A stretch of DNA of 64,000 bases from Arenibaculum pallidiluteum (GCF_017355985.1 NZ_JAFIQU010000002.1:248001-312000), one strand, 5' to 3'; shown: positions 51,535 to 61,123, numbered from the stretch's first letter. Translations and numbers: made by a program. The notes: a model not told the origin generated them from the sequence alone.

Positions 51535-54500
51535 ATGACCGTCGCCGACCGAACCCTCCCCATTGATCCCAACGTCAAGCAGCGCGCGGCGTCGGATCCC
51601 GAATGCTCCGTCTGGGTCGGCGCCTCGGCCGGCACCGGCAAGACCAAGGTGCTGACGGACCGGGTGCTACGGCTGATGCTGGCCGGCACGCCGCCCCACC
51701 GGATCCTGTGCCTGACCTTCACCAAGGCGGCGGCGGCCGAGATGGCCAACCGCATCAACGGGACGCTGGCCCGCTGGGCCACCGTGAGCGACGCCGAGCT
51801 GGAGGACGCGCTGGCGGCGCTGTGCGGCGAGCGGCCGTCCTCGGCGGCCCGGACGGCAGCGCGCCGGCTCTTCGCCCAGGTCGTGGACTGCCCCGGCGGC
51901 ATGAAGATCCAGACGATCCATGCCTTCTGCCAGTCGCTTCTGCGCCGCTTTCCGCTGGAGGCGCGCCTTCCACCGCATTTTGAGGTGATGGACGACCGCA
52001 CGGCCGAGGAGCTGCTGGCGGGCGCCAAGGACGCCGTGCTGCGCCGTGCCCGGGCCGAGCCCGAGACGCTGCTCGGACAATCCCTGGCGCGCCTGACCCG
52101 GGACGTGTCCCAAGAGGATTTCGCGACGCTGCTGCGCGACCTGACGGCGGAGCGCGGCCGCCTGCGCCGGATCCTGGAGGCCATGGGCGGGGTCGAGGGC
52201 GCGATCGCCGCGGTCTACGCCCATCTCGGCGTGGCGCCGGGATCGGACGACAGTGCCGTGCTGGAGGAGATCTGCCGCGACGGCGCCTTCGACCGCGACG
52301 GACTGGACCGCGCCTGCCAGGCGCTGGATGGCGGCAGCGACACGGACAGAGAGCGCGGCCGTGTGATCCGCGGCTGGCTGGCCCAGGCGGGCGACAGGGC
52401 GGAAGGTTTCCTGGACTTCGCACGGGCGTTCCTGACCACCGAGGGGCAGGTCCGCAAGACGCTGATCACCCGCAAGGCCGCCGACGCCTTCGGCGGCGCC
52501 CGCGAGGCGCTGGAGGCCGAGGCGGCGCGTCTGCTGCTGGCCATGGAGCGGGTGAAGGCTGCGGGCGTCGCCGGGTCGACGGCGGCCCTGATGCGCCTCG
52601 CCGAGGCGCTCCTGGACGCCTATGAGGAGGCGAAGCGCGGTCGCGCCCGGCTGGACTACGACGACCTGATCCTGAACGCGCTGGCGCTGCTGCGCGACCC
52701 CGGGGCTCCGTGGGTGCTGTTCAAGCTCGACGGCGGGCTCGACCACCTGCTGATCGACGAGGCCCAGGACACCAACCCCGAGCAGTGGCAGGTGGTCGCC
52801 GCCCTGGCCGAGGAGTTCTTTGCCGGCCTGGGCTCCCGGGACGGCGTGCGCACCCTGTTCGCGGTCGGTGACGAGAAGCAGTCGATCTTCAGCTTCCAGC
52901 GGGCCGATCCCGCCGAATTCGCGCGCATGCGCGGCCACTTCCAGGCCCGGGTCGAGGCGGCCGAGGCCCGCTGGGCCAAGGTCGACCTGGAGATCTCGTT
53001 CCGATCCACAGGAGCGGTGCTGGAAGCGGTCGACGCCGTCTTCACGCTGCAGACCGCGCGCGACGGCGTCGCCTTCGAGACCGGGACGGTGATCCGCCAC
53101 ATCCCGTTCCGCCGGGGCCATGCCGGACTGGTGGAGCTGTGGCCCCCCGTCGCCCCCGAGGAGCCGCCCGAACCCGCCCCGTGGGAACCCCCGGTCGAGC
53201 GCCGCCGGGCCGATGCCCCATCGGCCCGGCTGGCCGCGGTGATCGCCTCGACGGTGCGCCGCTGGCTCGACAGCGGGGAAAGGCTGGAGGCGCGCGGCCG
53301 CCCGATCCTCGCGGGGGACGTGATGGTGCTGGTACGCCGGCGCTCGCGCTTCGTCGAGGAGCTCGTGCGCGCCTGCAAGGAACGGGGCGTGCCGGTCGCG
53401 GGCGTCGACCGGATGGTCCTGACCGAGCAGCTCAGCGTCATGGACCTGATGGCGCTCGGCCGGTTCCTGCTGCTGCCCGAGGACGACCTGACGCTGGCGA
53501 CCGTGCTGAAGGGACCGTTCCTGGGCCTCTCGGAGGAGCAGCTCTTCGAACTCGCCTGGAACCGGCGCGGAACGCTGTTCTCGGCGCTGGCGGCCAAGGC
53601 CGATTCCGACCCCCTCTTCCTGGGCCCCGCATTCGCGTGGCTGCGAGCCCTGCTGGACCGCACGGACTTCGCCCCGCCCTTCGAGTTCTTCGCGCGCGTC
53701 CTGTCCCAGCCCTGCCCGGCCGATCCAGGGCCGGGCGGGACCGGACGCCGCGCGCTGCTGGCCCGGCTCGGCCCAGAGGCGCAGGACCCCGTGGACGAGT
53801 TCCTGTCCGCCTGCCTCGCCTTCGAGCGCAGCCATGCGCCGTCGCTGCAGGGCTTCCTGCATTGGCTCGAGGCCAGCGAGGCGGAGATCAAGCGCGAGCT
53901 CGACGCCGACCGGGGCGAGGACGGCGGCAAGCTGCGCATCATGACGGTCCACGGCTCCAAGGGGCTTCAGGCGCCGATCGTGTTCCTCCCCGACACCATG
54001 GGCGTGCCGATCCAGGGCCCGCGGATCCTCTGGCCGGACGGGGCGCTGCCCGTGCCGCTCTTCTCGGCCCGGCGCGCGCAGGAGGACAGGACCAGCGCGG
54101 GGGCCCGGGCCCGCGCCGACCTGCGGCGCGACCAGGAGTACCGCCGGCTTCTCTACGTCGCACTGACGAGGGCGGAGGACAGGCTCTATGTCTGCGGCTG
54201 GCAGGGCCGCAGGCCGCCCGGGCCGGACTGTTGGTACCGGCTGACCGAGGCCGCCATGCAGGAGCATGGCGAGCCCTGCGCCTTCGACTTCTCGGAGCTG
54301 TGCCCCGAGGGCTGGGCGGGACCGGGCTGGCGCCTGCGCGGCCCGCAGACGGTGCCGGCGAGGCCGGACGGGCTCGGCCTCGTCGAGGCGGCTGCCGCCG
54401 CGCCGCTGCCGGGCTGGGCCGCCGCCGCCGCGCCGGAGGAGCCGAGCCCTGCCCGCCCGCTGACGCCCTCGCGCCCGGACACGCCGGAGCCCGCGCTGCG

Positions 54501-55023
54501 CTCCCCGCTCGGCGCCGACGACGGTGCGCGCTTCCTGCGCGGCACGCTTGTCCATCGCCTGCTCCAGACCCTACCCGAGCTGGAGGCGCCCGCGCGCGAG
54601 CAGGCCGCGCGGCGCTACCTGTCGCGGCCCGCACACAGGCTCGCCGCCGAGCAGCAGGACGAGATCGCGCTGGAGACGCTGGCGGTGCTCGCGGACCCGC
54701 GTTTCGCACCCTATTTCGGTCCGGGTTCCCGGGCCGAGGTACCGGTGGTCGGGGTCGTCGGCCAGGACCGGGTGATCGCGGGTCAGGTCGACAGGCTCTT
54801 GGTCACGGAGGACGAGGTCTGGATCCTCGACTACAAGACCAACAGGCCCGCCCCCATGGCCGAGGAGGATGTCTCGCCAGCCTATCTCCAACAGATGGCG
54901 GCATACCGCGCGGCGCTGCGGCGGATCTATCCCGGCCGCGACGTACGCTGCGCCCTGATCTGGACCGATGGGCCGAGGCCCATGCCGCTCTCCTCGGCGC
55001 TGCTCGACCGCTGGGCACCCTGA
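51535..55023 (+). CDS. addA: Double-strand break repair helicase AddA
   Basis: A 1162-aa UvrD-like helicase-nuclease partner of AddB. Walker A GASAGTGKT at residues 29-37, motif II LLIDEAQDTNPEQWQ near 407, GDEKQSIFSFQ near 445, MTVHGSKGLQAPIVF near 805 and LLYVALTRAEDRLYV near 872. The C-terminal nuclease has VWILDYKTN with Asp1099 and Lys1101. The start at 51535 (MTVADRTLPID) gives the usual N-terminus; 28 upstream codons are Arg-rich and unlikely. Its last 97 bp overlap the converging amidotransferase gene. Confidence 0.95.
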   Translation: MTVADRTLPIDPNVKQRAASDPECSVWVGASAGTGKTKVLTDRVLRLMLAGTPPHRILCLTFTKAAAAEMANRINGTLARWATVSDAELEDALAALCGERPSSAARTAARRLFAQVVDCPGGMKIQTIHAFCQSLLRRFPLEARLPPHFEVMDDRTAEELLAGAKDAVLRRARAEPETLLGQSLARLTRDVSQEDFATLLRDLTAERGRLRRILEAMGGVEGAIAAVYAHLGVAPGSDDSAVLEEICRDGAFDRDGLDRACQALDGGSDTDRERGRVIRGWLAQAGDRAEGFLDFARAFLTTEGQVRKTLITRKAADAFGGAREALEAEAARLLLAMERVKAAGVAGSTAALMRLAEALLDAYEEAKRGRARLDYDDLILNALALLRDPGAPWVLFKLDGGLDHLLIDEAQDTNPEQWQVVAALAEEFFAGLGSRDGVRTLFAVGDEKQSIFSFQRADPAEFARMRGHFQARVEAAEARWAKVDLEISFRSTGAVLEAVDAVFTLQTARDGVAFETGTVIRHIPFRRGHAGLVELWPPVAPEEPPEPAPWEPPVERRRADAPSARLAAVIASTVRRWLDSGERLEARGRPILAGDVMVLVRRRSRFVEELVRACKERGVPVAGVDRMVLTEQLSVMDLMALGRFLLLPEDDLTLATVLKGPFLGLSEEQLFELAWNRRGTLFSALAAKADSDPLFLGPAFAWLRALLDRTDFAPPFEFFARVLSQPCPADPGPGGTGRRALLARLGPEAQDPVDEFLSACLAFERSHAPSLQGFLHWLEASEAEIKRELDADRGEDGGKLRIMTVHGSKGLQAPIVFLPDTMGVPIQGPRILWPDGALPVPLFSARRAQEDRTSAGARARADLRRDQEYRRLLYVALTRAEDRLYVCGWQGRRPPGPDCWYRLTEAAMQEHGEPCAFDFSELCPEGWAGPGWRLRGPQTVPARPDGLGLVEAAAAAPLPGWAAAAAPEEPSPARPLTPSRPDTPEPALRSPLGADDGARFLRGTLVHRLLQTLPELEAPAREQAARRYLSRPAHRLAAEQQDEIALETLAVLADPRFAPYFGPGSRAEVPVVGVVGQDRVIAGQVDRLLVTEDEVWILDYKTNRPAPMAEEDVSPAYLQQMAAYRAALRRIYPGRDVRCALIWTDGPRPMPLSSALLDRWAP

Positions 55024-55832
55024 GACTGAGGGCCGCGCTGCGGCCGCGACGGCCGCCCCGCCGGCCGGGATGACACGACCTCGCCGTCCTGGAAGACCAC
55101 GAAGCAGCCGGGATCAAGGACCTGCCAGGTCTCGTCCCGGGTGAGCGGGCGCGTCGCCACCACCGTCACGACGTCGTGAGGCGTGGTCTCGCGGGCGAAG
55201 TCGACCGTCAGGTCCTCGTCCAGCAGGGTCGCCGCGCCGAACGGAGCGCGGCGGGTGATCCAGGCCAGCTTGGTGCTGCAGAAGCAGAAGAGCGCACGCC
55301 CGTCGGACAGCAGCAGGTTGAAGACTCCCAGCCGGTTCAAGTCGCGTGCAAGACGGCCGATCTCGGCCGCGAGGGTGCGCACCGGCGGCGCCTTGTCCCA
55401 TTTCGCGCGCAGCCGATCGAGGATCCAGCAGAAGGCATGCTCGCTGTCCGTCGTCCCGACGGGGCGGTAGAAGTCCAGCGGCCGCGCCTTGACGCCCCTG
55501 AGCTGGCCATTGTGGGCGAAGGCCCAGATGCGGCCCCAGAGCTCGCGCGTGAAGGGATGGGTGTTCTCGAGCGCGACACGCCCGCGGTTGGCACGCCGGA
55601 TGTGGCTGATGACGGTCCGGCTCTTGATGGAATAGCCGCGGATGAAGCGCGCGATCTCGGATTCCGCGCTGGGCGCGGGATCATGGAACATGCGGCAGCC
55701 CTTGCCGTCGTAGAAGGCGATGCCCCAGCCGTCGCCGTGCGGGCCGGTCTGCCCGCCCCGGCGCATCAGGCCAGCGAAGCTGAAGCAGATGTCGGTGGGC
55801 GTGTTGGCGGACATGCCGAGGAGTTCGCACAT
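54927..55832 (-). CDS. Class II glutamine amidotransferase (YafJ-like)
   Basis: A 301-aa protein starting MCELLGMSAN, with Cys2 as the expected nucleophile after Met removal. Glutaminase features follow: GLMRRGGQTGPHGDGWGIAFYDG near residue 25, SHIRRANRG near 78, NTHPFTRELWGRIWAFAHNG near 92 and DSEHAFCWIL near 133. No synthase domain follows, so its acceptor is unknown. The normal family ends near residue 255; a Ser/Pro/Arg-rich tail of about 45 residues runs antisense over the end of addA. Confidence 0.88.
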   Translation of the reverse strand: MCELLGMSANTPTDICFSFAGLMRRGGQTGPHGDGWGIAFYDGKGCRMFHDPAPSAESEIARFIRGYSIKSRTVISHIRRANRGRVALENTHPFTRELWGRIWAFAHNGQLRGVKARPLDFYRPVGTTDSEHAFCWILDRLRAKWDKAPPVRTLAAEIGRLARDLNRLGVFNLLLSDGRALFCFCSTKLAWITRRAPFGAATLLDEDLTVDFARETTPHDVVTVVATRPLTRDETWQVLDPGCFVVFQDGEVVSSRPAGRPSRPQRGPQSQGAQRSSSAEESGMGLGPSVQIRAQRTSRPG

Positions 55833-55998
55833 GGCAGGACAAGCGCCGGTCAGCGGGAGGGCCTCCATCGAGCCTCGGATCGCCGCATATTTCAAGCTGC
55901 GAGACGGGATGGCCGCGCCTGGCCGCTGCGCGCCGGCAGCGATGAATGGGCCCCGTGCCTGTTTCCTGACCCGGATGTAGAACGGAAGAGAGGTGCCC

Positions 55999-56193
55999 AT
56001 GAGGGCCGGCGAGCCAGTGCGATGCGAACGATGCGGACGGTTCCATATCGTCGCGACCGCGGCCAAGGACGAGGTTCCGGACAAGTGCCAGTGCGGTGCT
56101 CCGGCGACCGAGGGCAGCATGAGGCCGTGCGGCGTCGACGACATCCCTCACGAGACCCCGCTTGCCCAGATCCGGATGAGGACCGACACCTAG
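55999..56193 (+). CDS. Zinc-ribbon-like micro-protein (64 aa)
   Basis: A small protein with VRCERCGRFHIV near the N-terminus and DKCQCGAP near the middle, giving a CxxC plus CxC set suitable for one zinc. The last third is unstructured. AAGAGAGG precedes an ATG at 55999; a GTG two codons earlier is also possible. Function unknown; it may be a nucleic-acid or protein adaptor. Confidence 0.5.
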   Translation: MRAGEPVRCERCGRFHIVATAAKDEVPDKCQCGAPATEGSMRPCGVDDIPHETPLAQIRMRTDT

Positions 56194-56221
56194 GGTCGGC
56201 ATCGCCCGGCTGCGCCCGCCC

Positions 56222-56305
56222 GATGGGGTGGCCGCGTGGGGTTGGCCGCGTGGGGTTGGCGGCGTGGGGTTGGCGGCGTGGGGTTGGCGGCGTGGGGTTG
56301 GCCCC
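56222..56305. repeat. Six 14-bp tandem repeats
   Basis: Units of 14 bp (consensus GTGGGGTTGGCGGC) start at 56222, 56236, 56250, 56264, 56278 and 56292. The first and last units carry substitutions, the middle ones are nearly identical. The array lies between the convergent ends of the zinc-ribbon and hybrid kinase genes. A short CCGGAGATC-type repeat flanks it at 56304-56328. Confidence 0.9.
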
Positions 56306-56338
56306 GGAGATCCCCCCCCCGGAGATCAGTCTCTGGAG

Positions 56339-59300
56339 TCAAGCCGCCGGCGGATCCTCGCCCGAGAAGGCACGTGCCACGTCGGCGGCCTTCTCCAGCT
56401 CGGCCAGCACGTGCTCGACCGCAACCCTGACCGCCAACGGATGGTCCGCCCTGCAGGCGACGATCAGAGACGCGCAGGCGGAGACCAGCGCCGAGAAGCC
56501 GAGTATCCCCGCGCTGCCGCGAAGGGTCTGGCCGAGTTCTCCGAGCTGTCGGACATCGTCGCCAGCCTCGGACAGCTCCCGCGTCACCACCGCCGCCTGC
56601 TCCACGAAGGCGGCAAGCAGCACGCCCAGATTCTCCGCACCCAGGGTGGCCCGGAGCTCCGCGAGATTCCTGGCGGGCTCCTCGACGGCGCGCGGCGTCC
56701 TGCGTGCCCGCCGGTGGCGCATCACGGCGTCGAGGATGTCCGCGGCGGCGGCAGGCTTGCGCAGGACCGCATCCATGCCGGCGGCAAGGCAGTCCGCGAC
56801 GCCCTCGCCGTCGGCGGTCAGGCCGATGACGGGGACGCCCGCCGCATCGCCCTCCGTGCGGCGGAGCAGGCGGACGGCCTCGATGCCGTCCATCACCGGC
56901 ATCCAGAGATCCATCACGACCACGTCGAAGGCCCCGCCGGCCGCGATCGACAGGACCTCGGCGCCGTTCGCGGCCTCCACCACGGTGTGCCCCGCCCGCT
57001 CGAGCACCTCCCGCAGAAGCATGCGGTTGATCTGCAGGTCCTCGGCCACCAGGATGCGCAGCCCCTCGGCAGCGGGCGGCAGCGAGGGCGCGGCGCCCTC
57101 GCGAGAGGCGGGCTGATCCGCCGCGATCCCGAACGGCACCACCAGGCCGAAGGTGCTGCCGACGCCGGGCTCGCTCCGGACGTCGATGTCGCCCCCCATC
57201 ATCCGGGCGAGCCCCCGCGCGATGGCGAGACCGAGCCCCGTTCCGCCGAAGCGCCTCTGGGTCCCGGGCTCGGCTTGGCCGAAGCGTTCGAAGATCGCCC
57301 CCAGCCGGTCCTCGGGAATGCCGATGCCGGTGTCGGCGACCTCCAGGCGCAGGAGGACCCGGTCGTCCGAGCGCTCGAGCACCGACAGGCCGATGGCGAC
57401 TTTTCCGGTGCCGGTGAACTTCACGGCGTTGCCGAGCAGGTTCATCAGGATCTGGCGCAGCCGCATCGGGTCCCCGAGCACGCGCCGAGGCGTTACCGGA
57501 TCCACCGCGATGGTCGTCTGCAGGTCCTTTTGCGCGGCCATGGGCAGGATCATGGCCCGGCATTCCTCCATGAGCGCCAGCAGGTCGAAGGGCACCTGCT
57601 CGAGCTCAATGCGGCCTTCCTCGATGCGCGAGAAGTCCAGGATGTCGTTCACGAGCGCCAGAAGGCAGCGGGCCGCAGAGCGCTGGAGCGACACGTAGCC
57701 CCGGCGCTGCTCGCCGATCGCGTCGTCGTCGAGCAGCTCCGAATAACCCATGATCCCGTGGAGCGGCGTCCGCAGCTCGTGGCTGATCATGGCAAGGAAC
57801 CGGGACTTGGCCACGCTCGCCGCCTCCGCGGCCCTACGTGCGTGATCGCGCTCCTCCGCCAGCGAGCGCATCTCATCCGCCAGCGAGCGCAGCACCTCGG
57901 CCTGCCGCTCGACCTCCAGCCGCGCCTCGACCAGATCGGTGACGTCGGCATGGGTTCCAAGCATGCGGACCGGCGCCCCGGCCTCGTCGCGGATCAGCCG
58001 TCCGCGGTCAAGGACCCAGCGCCACTCCCCATTCTGGCGCCGGATCCTGTGGGTGTGCTGGTAGAAGTCCGTCCGGTCCTGGAGATGGTCGATGATGCCC
58101 GCCAAGGCCCCGTCCACATCGTCGGGATGGATGCGCGCGCCCCATCCAGCCTCCCGGTCGCCGGGCTCGGCCTCGTCGGAGCCGAGAAGCGCCTTGCCGT
58201 CCCCGGAGAAGAGGAATCGACCGGTCCGCAGGTCCCAGTCCCAGAGCTCCTCGCGCGAGCCCAGCAACGCGAGGCGCAGCCGCTCCTCGCTCGCGCGGAG
58301 GTCCTCTCCGCGCGAGCGCAGCTCCTCCGCCATGGAGGCGAAGAGGGTCAGCGCCTCGCGGAGCTCCGGCGCGGCGCACCGGGGCAGGGCCTGGGCGGGC
58401 GCGGGAATGCCCCGTGACAGGTCGCGGATGGCGCAGACAAGGCGCCGCGCAGGGGCGACGACCTGGCGCTCGGCGGCATGCCATGCGCCATATCCGGACA
58501 GTGTCAGGATGGCGATCGCGACCACGCCGACCCCGAGGATGCTGCGCTCGTCCGGGCCGAAGATCTCATCCCTGGCGTAGTCGACGAACAGCCGCGCCCC
58601 TGTCCCCTCGAGCGTCGTGAGGACCCCGATCCGCCAGACGCCGTCGGCGCCCTTGCCCTCAACCACGGTCTGCCCGTCCGCCACCTGCCTGTCGGACGGG
58701 ACGGGCGAGTGGAACTCCGTTCCGGGAAAATCCGCTCCCCCAGGCGCGTCGCTGGCTGGGTGCCAGGCCAGGACTCTGCCCGTGCCGTCGACGAGAACCG
58801 CCGAGCCCCCGGTCATGGCCCGGGTGCGCGCAGAAAGCTCGTCGAACCACCGCAGGTCGATCCCTGCCGAGACGACGCCGGAGACCGTGCCGGCACCGTC
58901 CGTCACCGGCGCGCTCGCGACGATCGCCGGCATCCCGGTGGTGCGTCCGACGACATAGTCGCTGAGGACGAAGCGTCCGGTCCGCAGCGTTCGCGTGAAG
59001 TAGTCCCGTCCGTCGATGGCGACCGGCGCCTCCTCGGCGGAACTGCAGACAGGCACGCCGTCGGCGCGGGTGACCAACAGCAGTGTGAGCCATGCGTAGC
59101 GGGGGGCGTGCTCGCGGAGAAGCCGCGAGCACGCGGGCCCCTCGAAGGCCATGACCTCCGGCATGCGGGCAGCCAGCTCGACGAGGCCCCGCGCCTCCTG
59201 GATCACCCGCTCATGGGCGGCCGCGCCGTGACTGGCGAGCAGCAGCGTCGCCGTTCGCGCCTCGTTGAGCCGCGAGTCCAGCAATCGTCCCGCCAGGGCC

Positions 59301-59389
59301 ACGATCAGCATCGCCGCGGGCAACAGCAACAGCACGATGAGGACGAGGATGCGCCATTTCAGGCTGATCGACCGCATCAAGCCGCCCAT
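56339..59389 (-). CDS. Hybrid sensor histidine kinase with receiver and degenerate HPt
   Basis: A 1016-aa membrane kinase. Helices at residues 12-34 and about 282-302 enclose a dCache-like periplasmic sensor (RDYFTRTLRTGRFVLSDYVVGRTTG near 128). A HAMP-like segment, a PAS domain (365-487) and a coiled coil follow. The kinase core has SHELRTPLHG with His537, NLLGNAVKFTG and TGLGLAIARG. The receiver (778-890) has Asp827 and Lys878. The C-terminal HPt domain reads LGQTLRGSAGILG, with Gln954 where the phosphoaccepting His belongs. The start at 59389 is preceded by GAGG. No cognate regulator is adjacent. Confidence 0.9.
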   Translation of the reverse strand: MGGLMRSISLKWRILVLIVLLLLPAAMLIVALAGRLLDSRLNEARTATLLLASHGAAAHERVIQEARGLVELAARMPEVMAFEGPACSRLLREHAPRYAWLTLLLVTRADGVPVCSSAEEAPVAIDGRDYFTRTLRTGRFVLSDYVVGRTTGMPAIVASAPVTDGAGTVSGVVSAGIDLRWFDELSARTRAMTGGSAVLVDGTGRVLAWHPASDAPGGADFPGTEFHSPVPSDRQVADGQTVVEGKGADGVWRIGVLTTLEGTGARLFVDYARDEIFGPDERSILGVGVVAIAILTLSGYGAWHAAERQVVAPARRLVCAIRDLSRGIPAPAQALPRCAAPELREALTLFASMAEELRSRGEDLRASEERLRLALLGSREELWDWDLRTGRFLFSGDGKALLGSDEAEPGDREAGWGARIHPDDVDGALAGIIDHLQDRTDFYQHTHRIRRQNGEWRWVLDRGRLIRDEAGAPVRMLGTHADVTDLVEARLEVERQAEVLRSLADEMRSLAEERDHARRAAEAASVAKSRFLAMISHELRTPLHGIMGYSELLDDDAIGEQRRGYVSLQRSAARCLLALVNDILDFSRIEEGRIELEQVPFDLLALMEECRAMILPMAAQKDLQTTIAVDPVTPRRVLGDPMRLRQILMNLLGNAVKFTGTGKVAIGLSVLERSDDRVLLRLEVADTGIGIPEDRLGAIFERFGQAEPGTQRRFGGTGLGLAIARGLARMMGGDIDVRSEPGVGSTFGLVVPFGIAADQPASREGAAPSLPPAAEGLRILVAEDLQINRMLLREVLERAGHTVVEAANGAEVLSIAAGGAFDVVVMDLWMPVMDGIEAVRLLRRTEGDAAGVPVIGLTADGEGVADCLAAGMDAVLRKPAAAADILDAVMRHRRARRTPRAVEEPARNLAELRATLGAENLGVLLAAFVEQAAVVTRELSEAGDDVRQLGELGQTLRGSAGILGFSALVSACASLIVACRADHPLAVRVAVEHVLAELEKAADVARAFSGEDPPAA

Positions 59390-59863
59390 GCTGAACCTCG
59401 GCAACGGCAACCCTGACTGAATACCACATGGCCGCATTCGCAACGAGACGTTTAAAGTGAGAATCTAATTTTCTTAAACTACATAAATATTGATTCAATC
59501 AAGATTGTTCGGCGTCCGGCAAGCCCAACATCGGTTCACGAGGATGCCATGGCGATACCATTAAAGACATCAACAGGTGATCATCAGGACACCGGCATTA
59601 CTGACTGCCTAAAAATCTCTTCTCTACGCGCGCAAAAACTGTGCAGCGCCACGCGCTATCCTGGATCGCAACGGATCAATCCATATGACCACTGGCTGTT
59701 CCTCCACAGCATCGGCCCGGTCGCCGGCCCTTGGCATTCTCGTCGCCGGAACGGTGCATGCGGCAAGGCGAAGCACCCGCGCAGCATCGGGGCGCCCGGC
59801 TGCATCGCGTCCGCGTGAGTCCCGACCGTCCCGACTGTTGACATGGAGGAGGAGCGATCCGCG
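59390..59863. other. AT-rich intergenic region between hybrid kinase and nth
   Basis: A gap of about 470 bp between divergent genes. From about 59450 to 59690 it is clearly AT-rich against the 70% GC background (for example ATCTAATTTTCTTAAACTAC near 59463). It likely contains the promoter of the kinase. A plus-strand frame at 59549-59818 encodes 89 residues without any recognisable feature, and I do not call it a gene. Confidence 0.55.
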
Positions 59864-60586
59864 ATGCCCTTGCCCGAATCTGCCGCCACCCGCCCCCTTC
59901 ACTCCCGCCTGCGCGGGCCCGCCGAGAAGGAGCCCTTCGACGTCGACGAGGCGTTCCGGCGCCTCCGCCTCGCCGTGGCCGGGCTCCCCAAGGCGGCGAT
60001 GTTCGAGCTACGCGACCGCGGCTTCTCCACGCCCTTCGAGCAACTCGTCGGCGCCCTGGTCTCGGCGCGAACGCTCGACGAGACCACCATCGCGGTGTGT
60101 CTTCGCCTCTTCGCGGCGGCGCGCACGCCCGAGGCCATGGCTGCGCTGGACGAGGCGGAACTGATCCGGCTCCTGCACGGCGCCACCTTTCCAGAGCCCA
60201 AGGCGCGTGCGCTGCGGGCGCTCTCGCGCGAGATCGTCGAGCGCCATGGTGGCCGGGTCCCCGATACCGAGGAGGGGCTGACCGCGTTTCACGGCGTCGG
60301 GCCGAAGATCGCGGCGCTGACCCTCGGCGTGGGCTTCGGCAAGCCTGCGGTCTCGGTGGACATCCATGTCCATCGAATCACCAACCGCTGGGGGCTGGTC
60401 GCGACCCGTTCTCCCGAACGCACCATGGAGGCATTGCGGCGGACGCTGCCGCAGAGGTACTGGGTGGAGATCAACGAGCGCCTCGTCCCCTTTGGCAAGG
60501 CCGTGTGCACGGGCATCCGGCCGCGCTGCTCGACCTGCCCGATGCTCTCGATGTGCCGCCAGGTCGGCGTGACGGAGCACCGGTGA
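59864..60586 (+). CDS. Endonuclease III-like DNA glycosylase
   Basis: A 240-aa HhH-GPD protein. The hairpin LTAFHGVGPKIAALTLG near residue 137 carries the catalytic Lys, SVDIHVHRITNRWG near 164 the catalytic Asp, and the C-terminal C-x6-C-x2-C-x5-C (CTGIRPRCSTCPMLSMC) binds a 4Fe-4S cluster. It should remove oxidised pyrimidines in base excision repair. Divergence from standard Nth (GVGPK rather than GVGRK, longer N-terminus) suggests a paralogue, so I leave the symbol open. ATG at 59864 is chosen for the GGAGGAGGAG site 10 bp upstream. Confidence 0.88.
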   Translation: MPLPESAATRPLHSRLRGPAEKEPFDVDEAFRRLRLAVAGLPKAAMFELRDRGFSTPFEQLVGALVSARTLDETTIAVCLRLFAAARTPEAMAALDEAELIRLLHGATFPEPKARALRALSREIVERHGGRVPDTEEGLTAFHGVGPKIAALTLGVGFGKPAVSVDIHVHRITNRWGLVATRSPERTMEALRRTLPQRYWVEINERLVPFGKAVCTGIRPRCSTCPMLSMCRQVGVTEHR

Positions 60587-60611
60587 AGGTGCACTTGCAA
60601 GGAGCGAGCCC

Positions 60612-61070
60612 ATGGCGTGCAGTCGTATCGAGATCGCCGGCCGGGCGGCCGCCGCCGCCGTCCTGATCGCGCTGGCGGGCTGCGCAAGCCCGGAGGCCGA
60701 GCGCGCCGCCGTCGCCCCGCAGGCGCTGGTGGGTCTAAGCAAGGAGGCGCTGCTGGCCTGCGCGGGCGTGCCGCTCCGCAGCGCGCGCACCGGGGACGGC
60801 GAGGTGCTGGAGTACGAGCGGAACGTCGTGAACGTGAACCGCAACGTGGATATCGACGAGAGCCCGGCGTCGCGGATCCTGCGATCGCGCCGTGGCGGCG
60901 TGGGGATCCCCTTCTACGAGAGCACGGTGACCGAGACGCGCTTCCCCTATAGCTGCCGGGCGACCTTCACCCTGCGCGACGGCATCGTGCGGCAGCTCAG
61001 CTACAACCAGGACCGCGACCTCAGCCTCTGCCACCAGATCGTCGGCAACTGCGCCCCGCCTGGCCGCTGA
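60612..61070 (+). CDS. Lipoprotein of unknown function
   Basis: A 152-aa protein with a signal peptide ending in the lipobox LAGC (Cys24), followed by ASPEAERAA. The mature part starts with a helical segment (LVGLSKEALLACAGVP) reminiscent of SmpA/OmlA-type modules and then beta-rich sequence with Cys residues at 50, 117, 142 and 148. No named family can be assigned. It follows the glycosylase gene by 25 bp on the same strand. Confidence 0.75.
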   Translation: MACSRIEIAGRAAAAAVLIALAGCASPEAERAAVAPQALVGLSKEALLACAGVPLRSARTGDGEVLEYERNVVNVNRNVDIDESPASRILRSRRGGVGIPFYESTVTETRFPYSCRATFTLRDGIVRQLSYNQDRDLSLCHQIVGNCAPPGR

Positions 61071-61123
61071 GCCCGCCACGTACGGGCCCAGGGCCGACAC
61101 GCCCGGGGCTCTGCACCCGCGGG

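Noticed and set aside
56222-56305. Tandem 14-bp units considered as a CRISPR or plasmid iteron array
   Set aside because: There are no spacers between units, and no cas or replication genes lie nearby.
59549-59818. An 89-codon plus-strand frame before the Nth-like gene
   Set aside because: No domain or signal; composition changes abruptly along it with local base composition, as expected of non-coding DNA.
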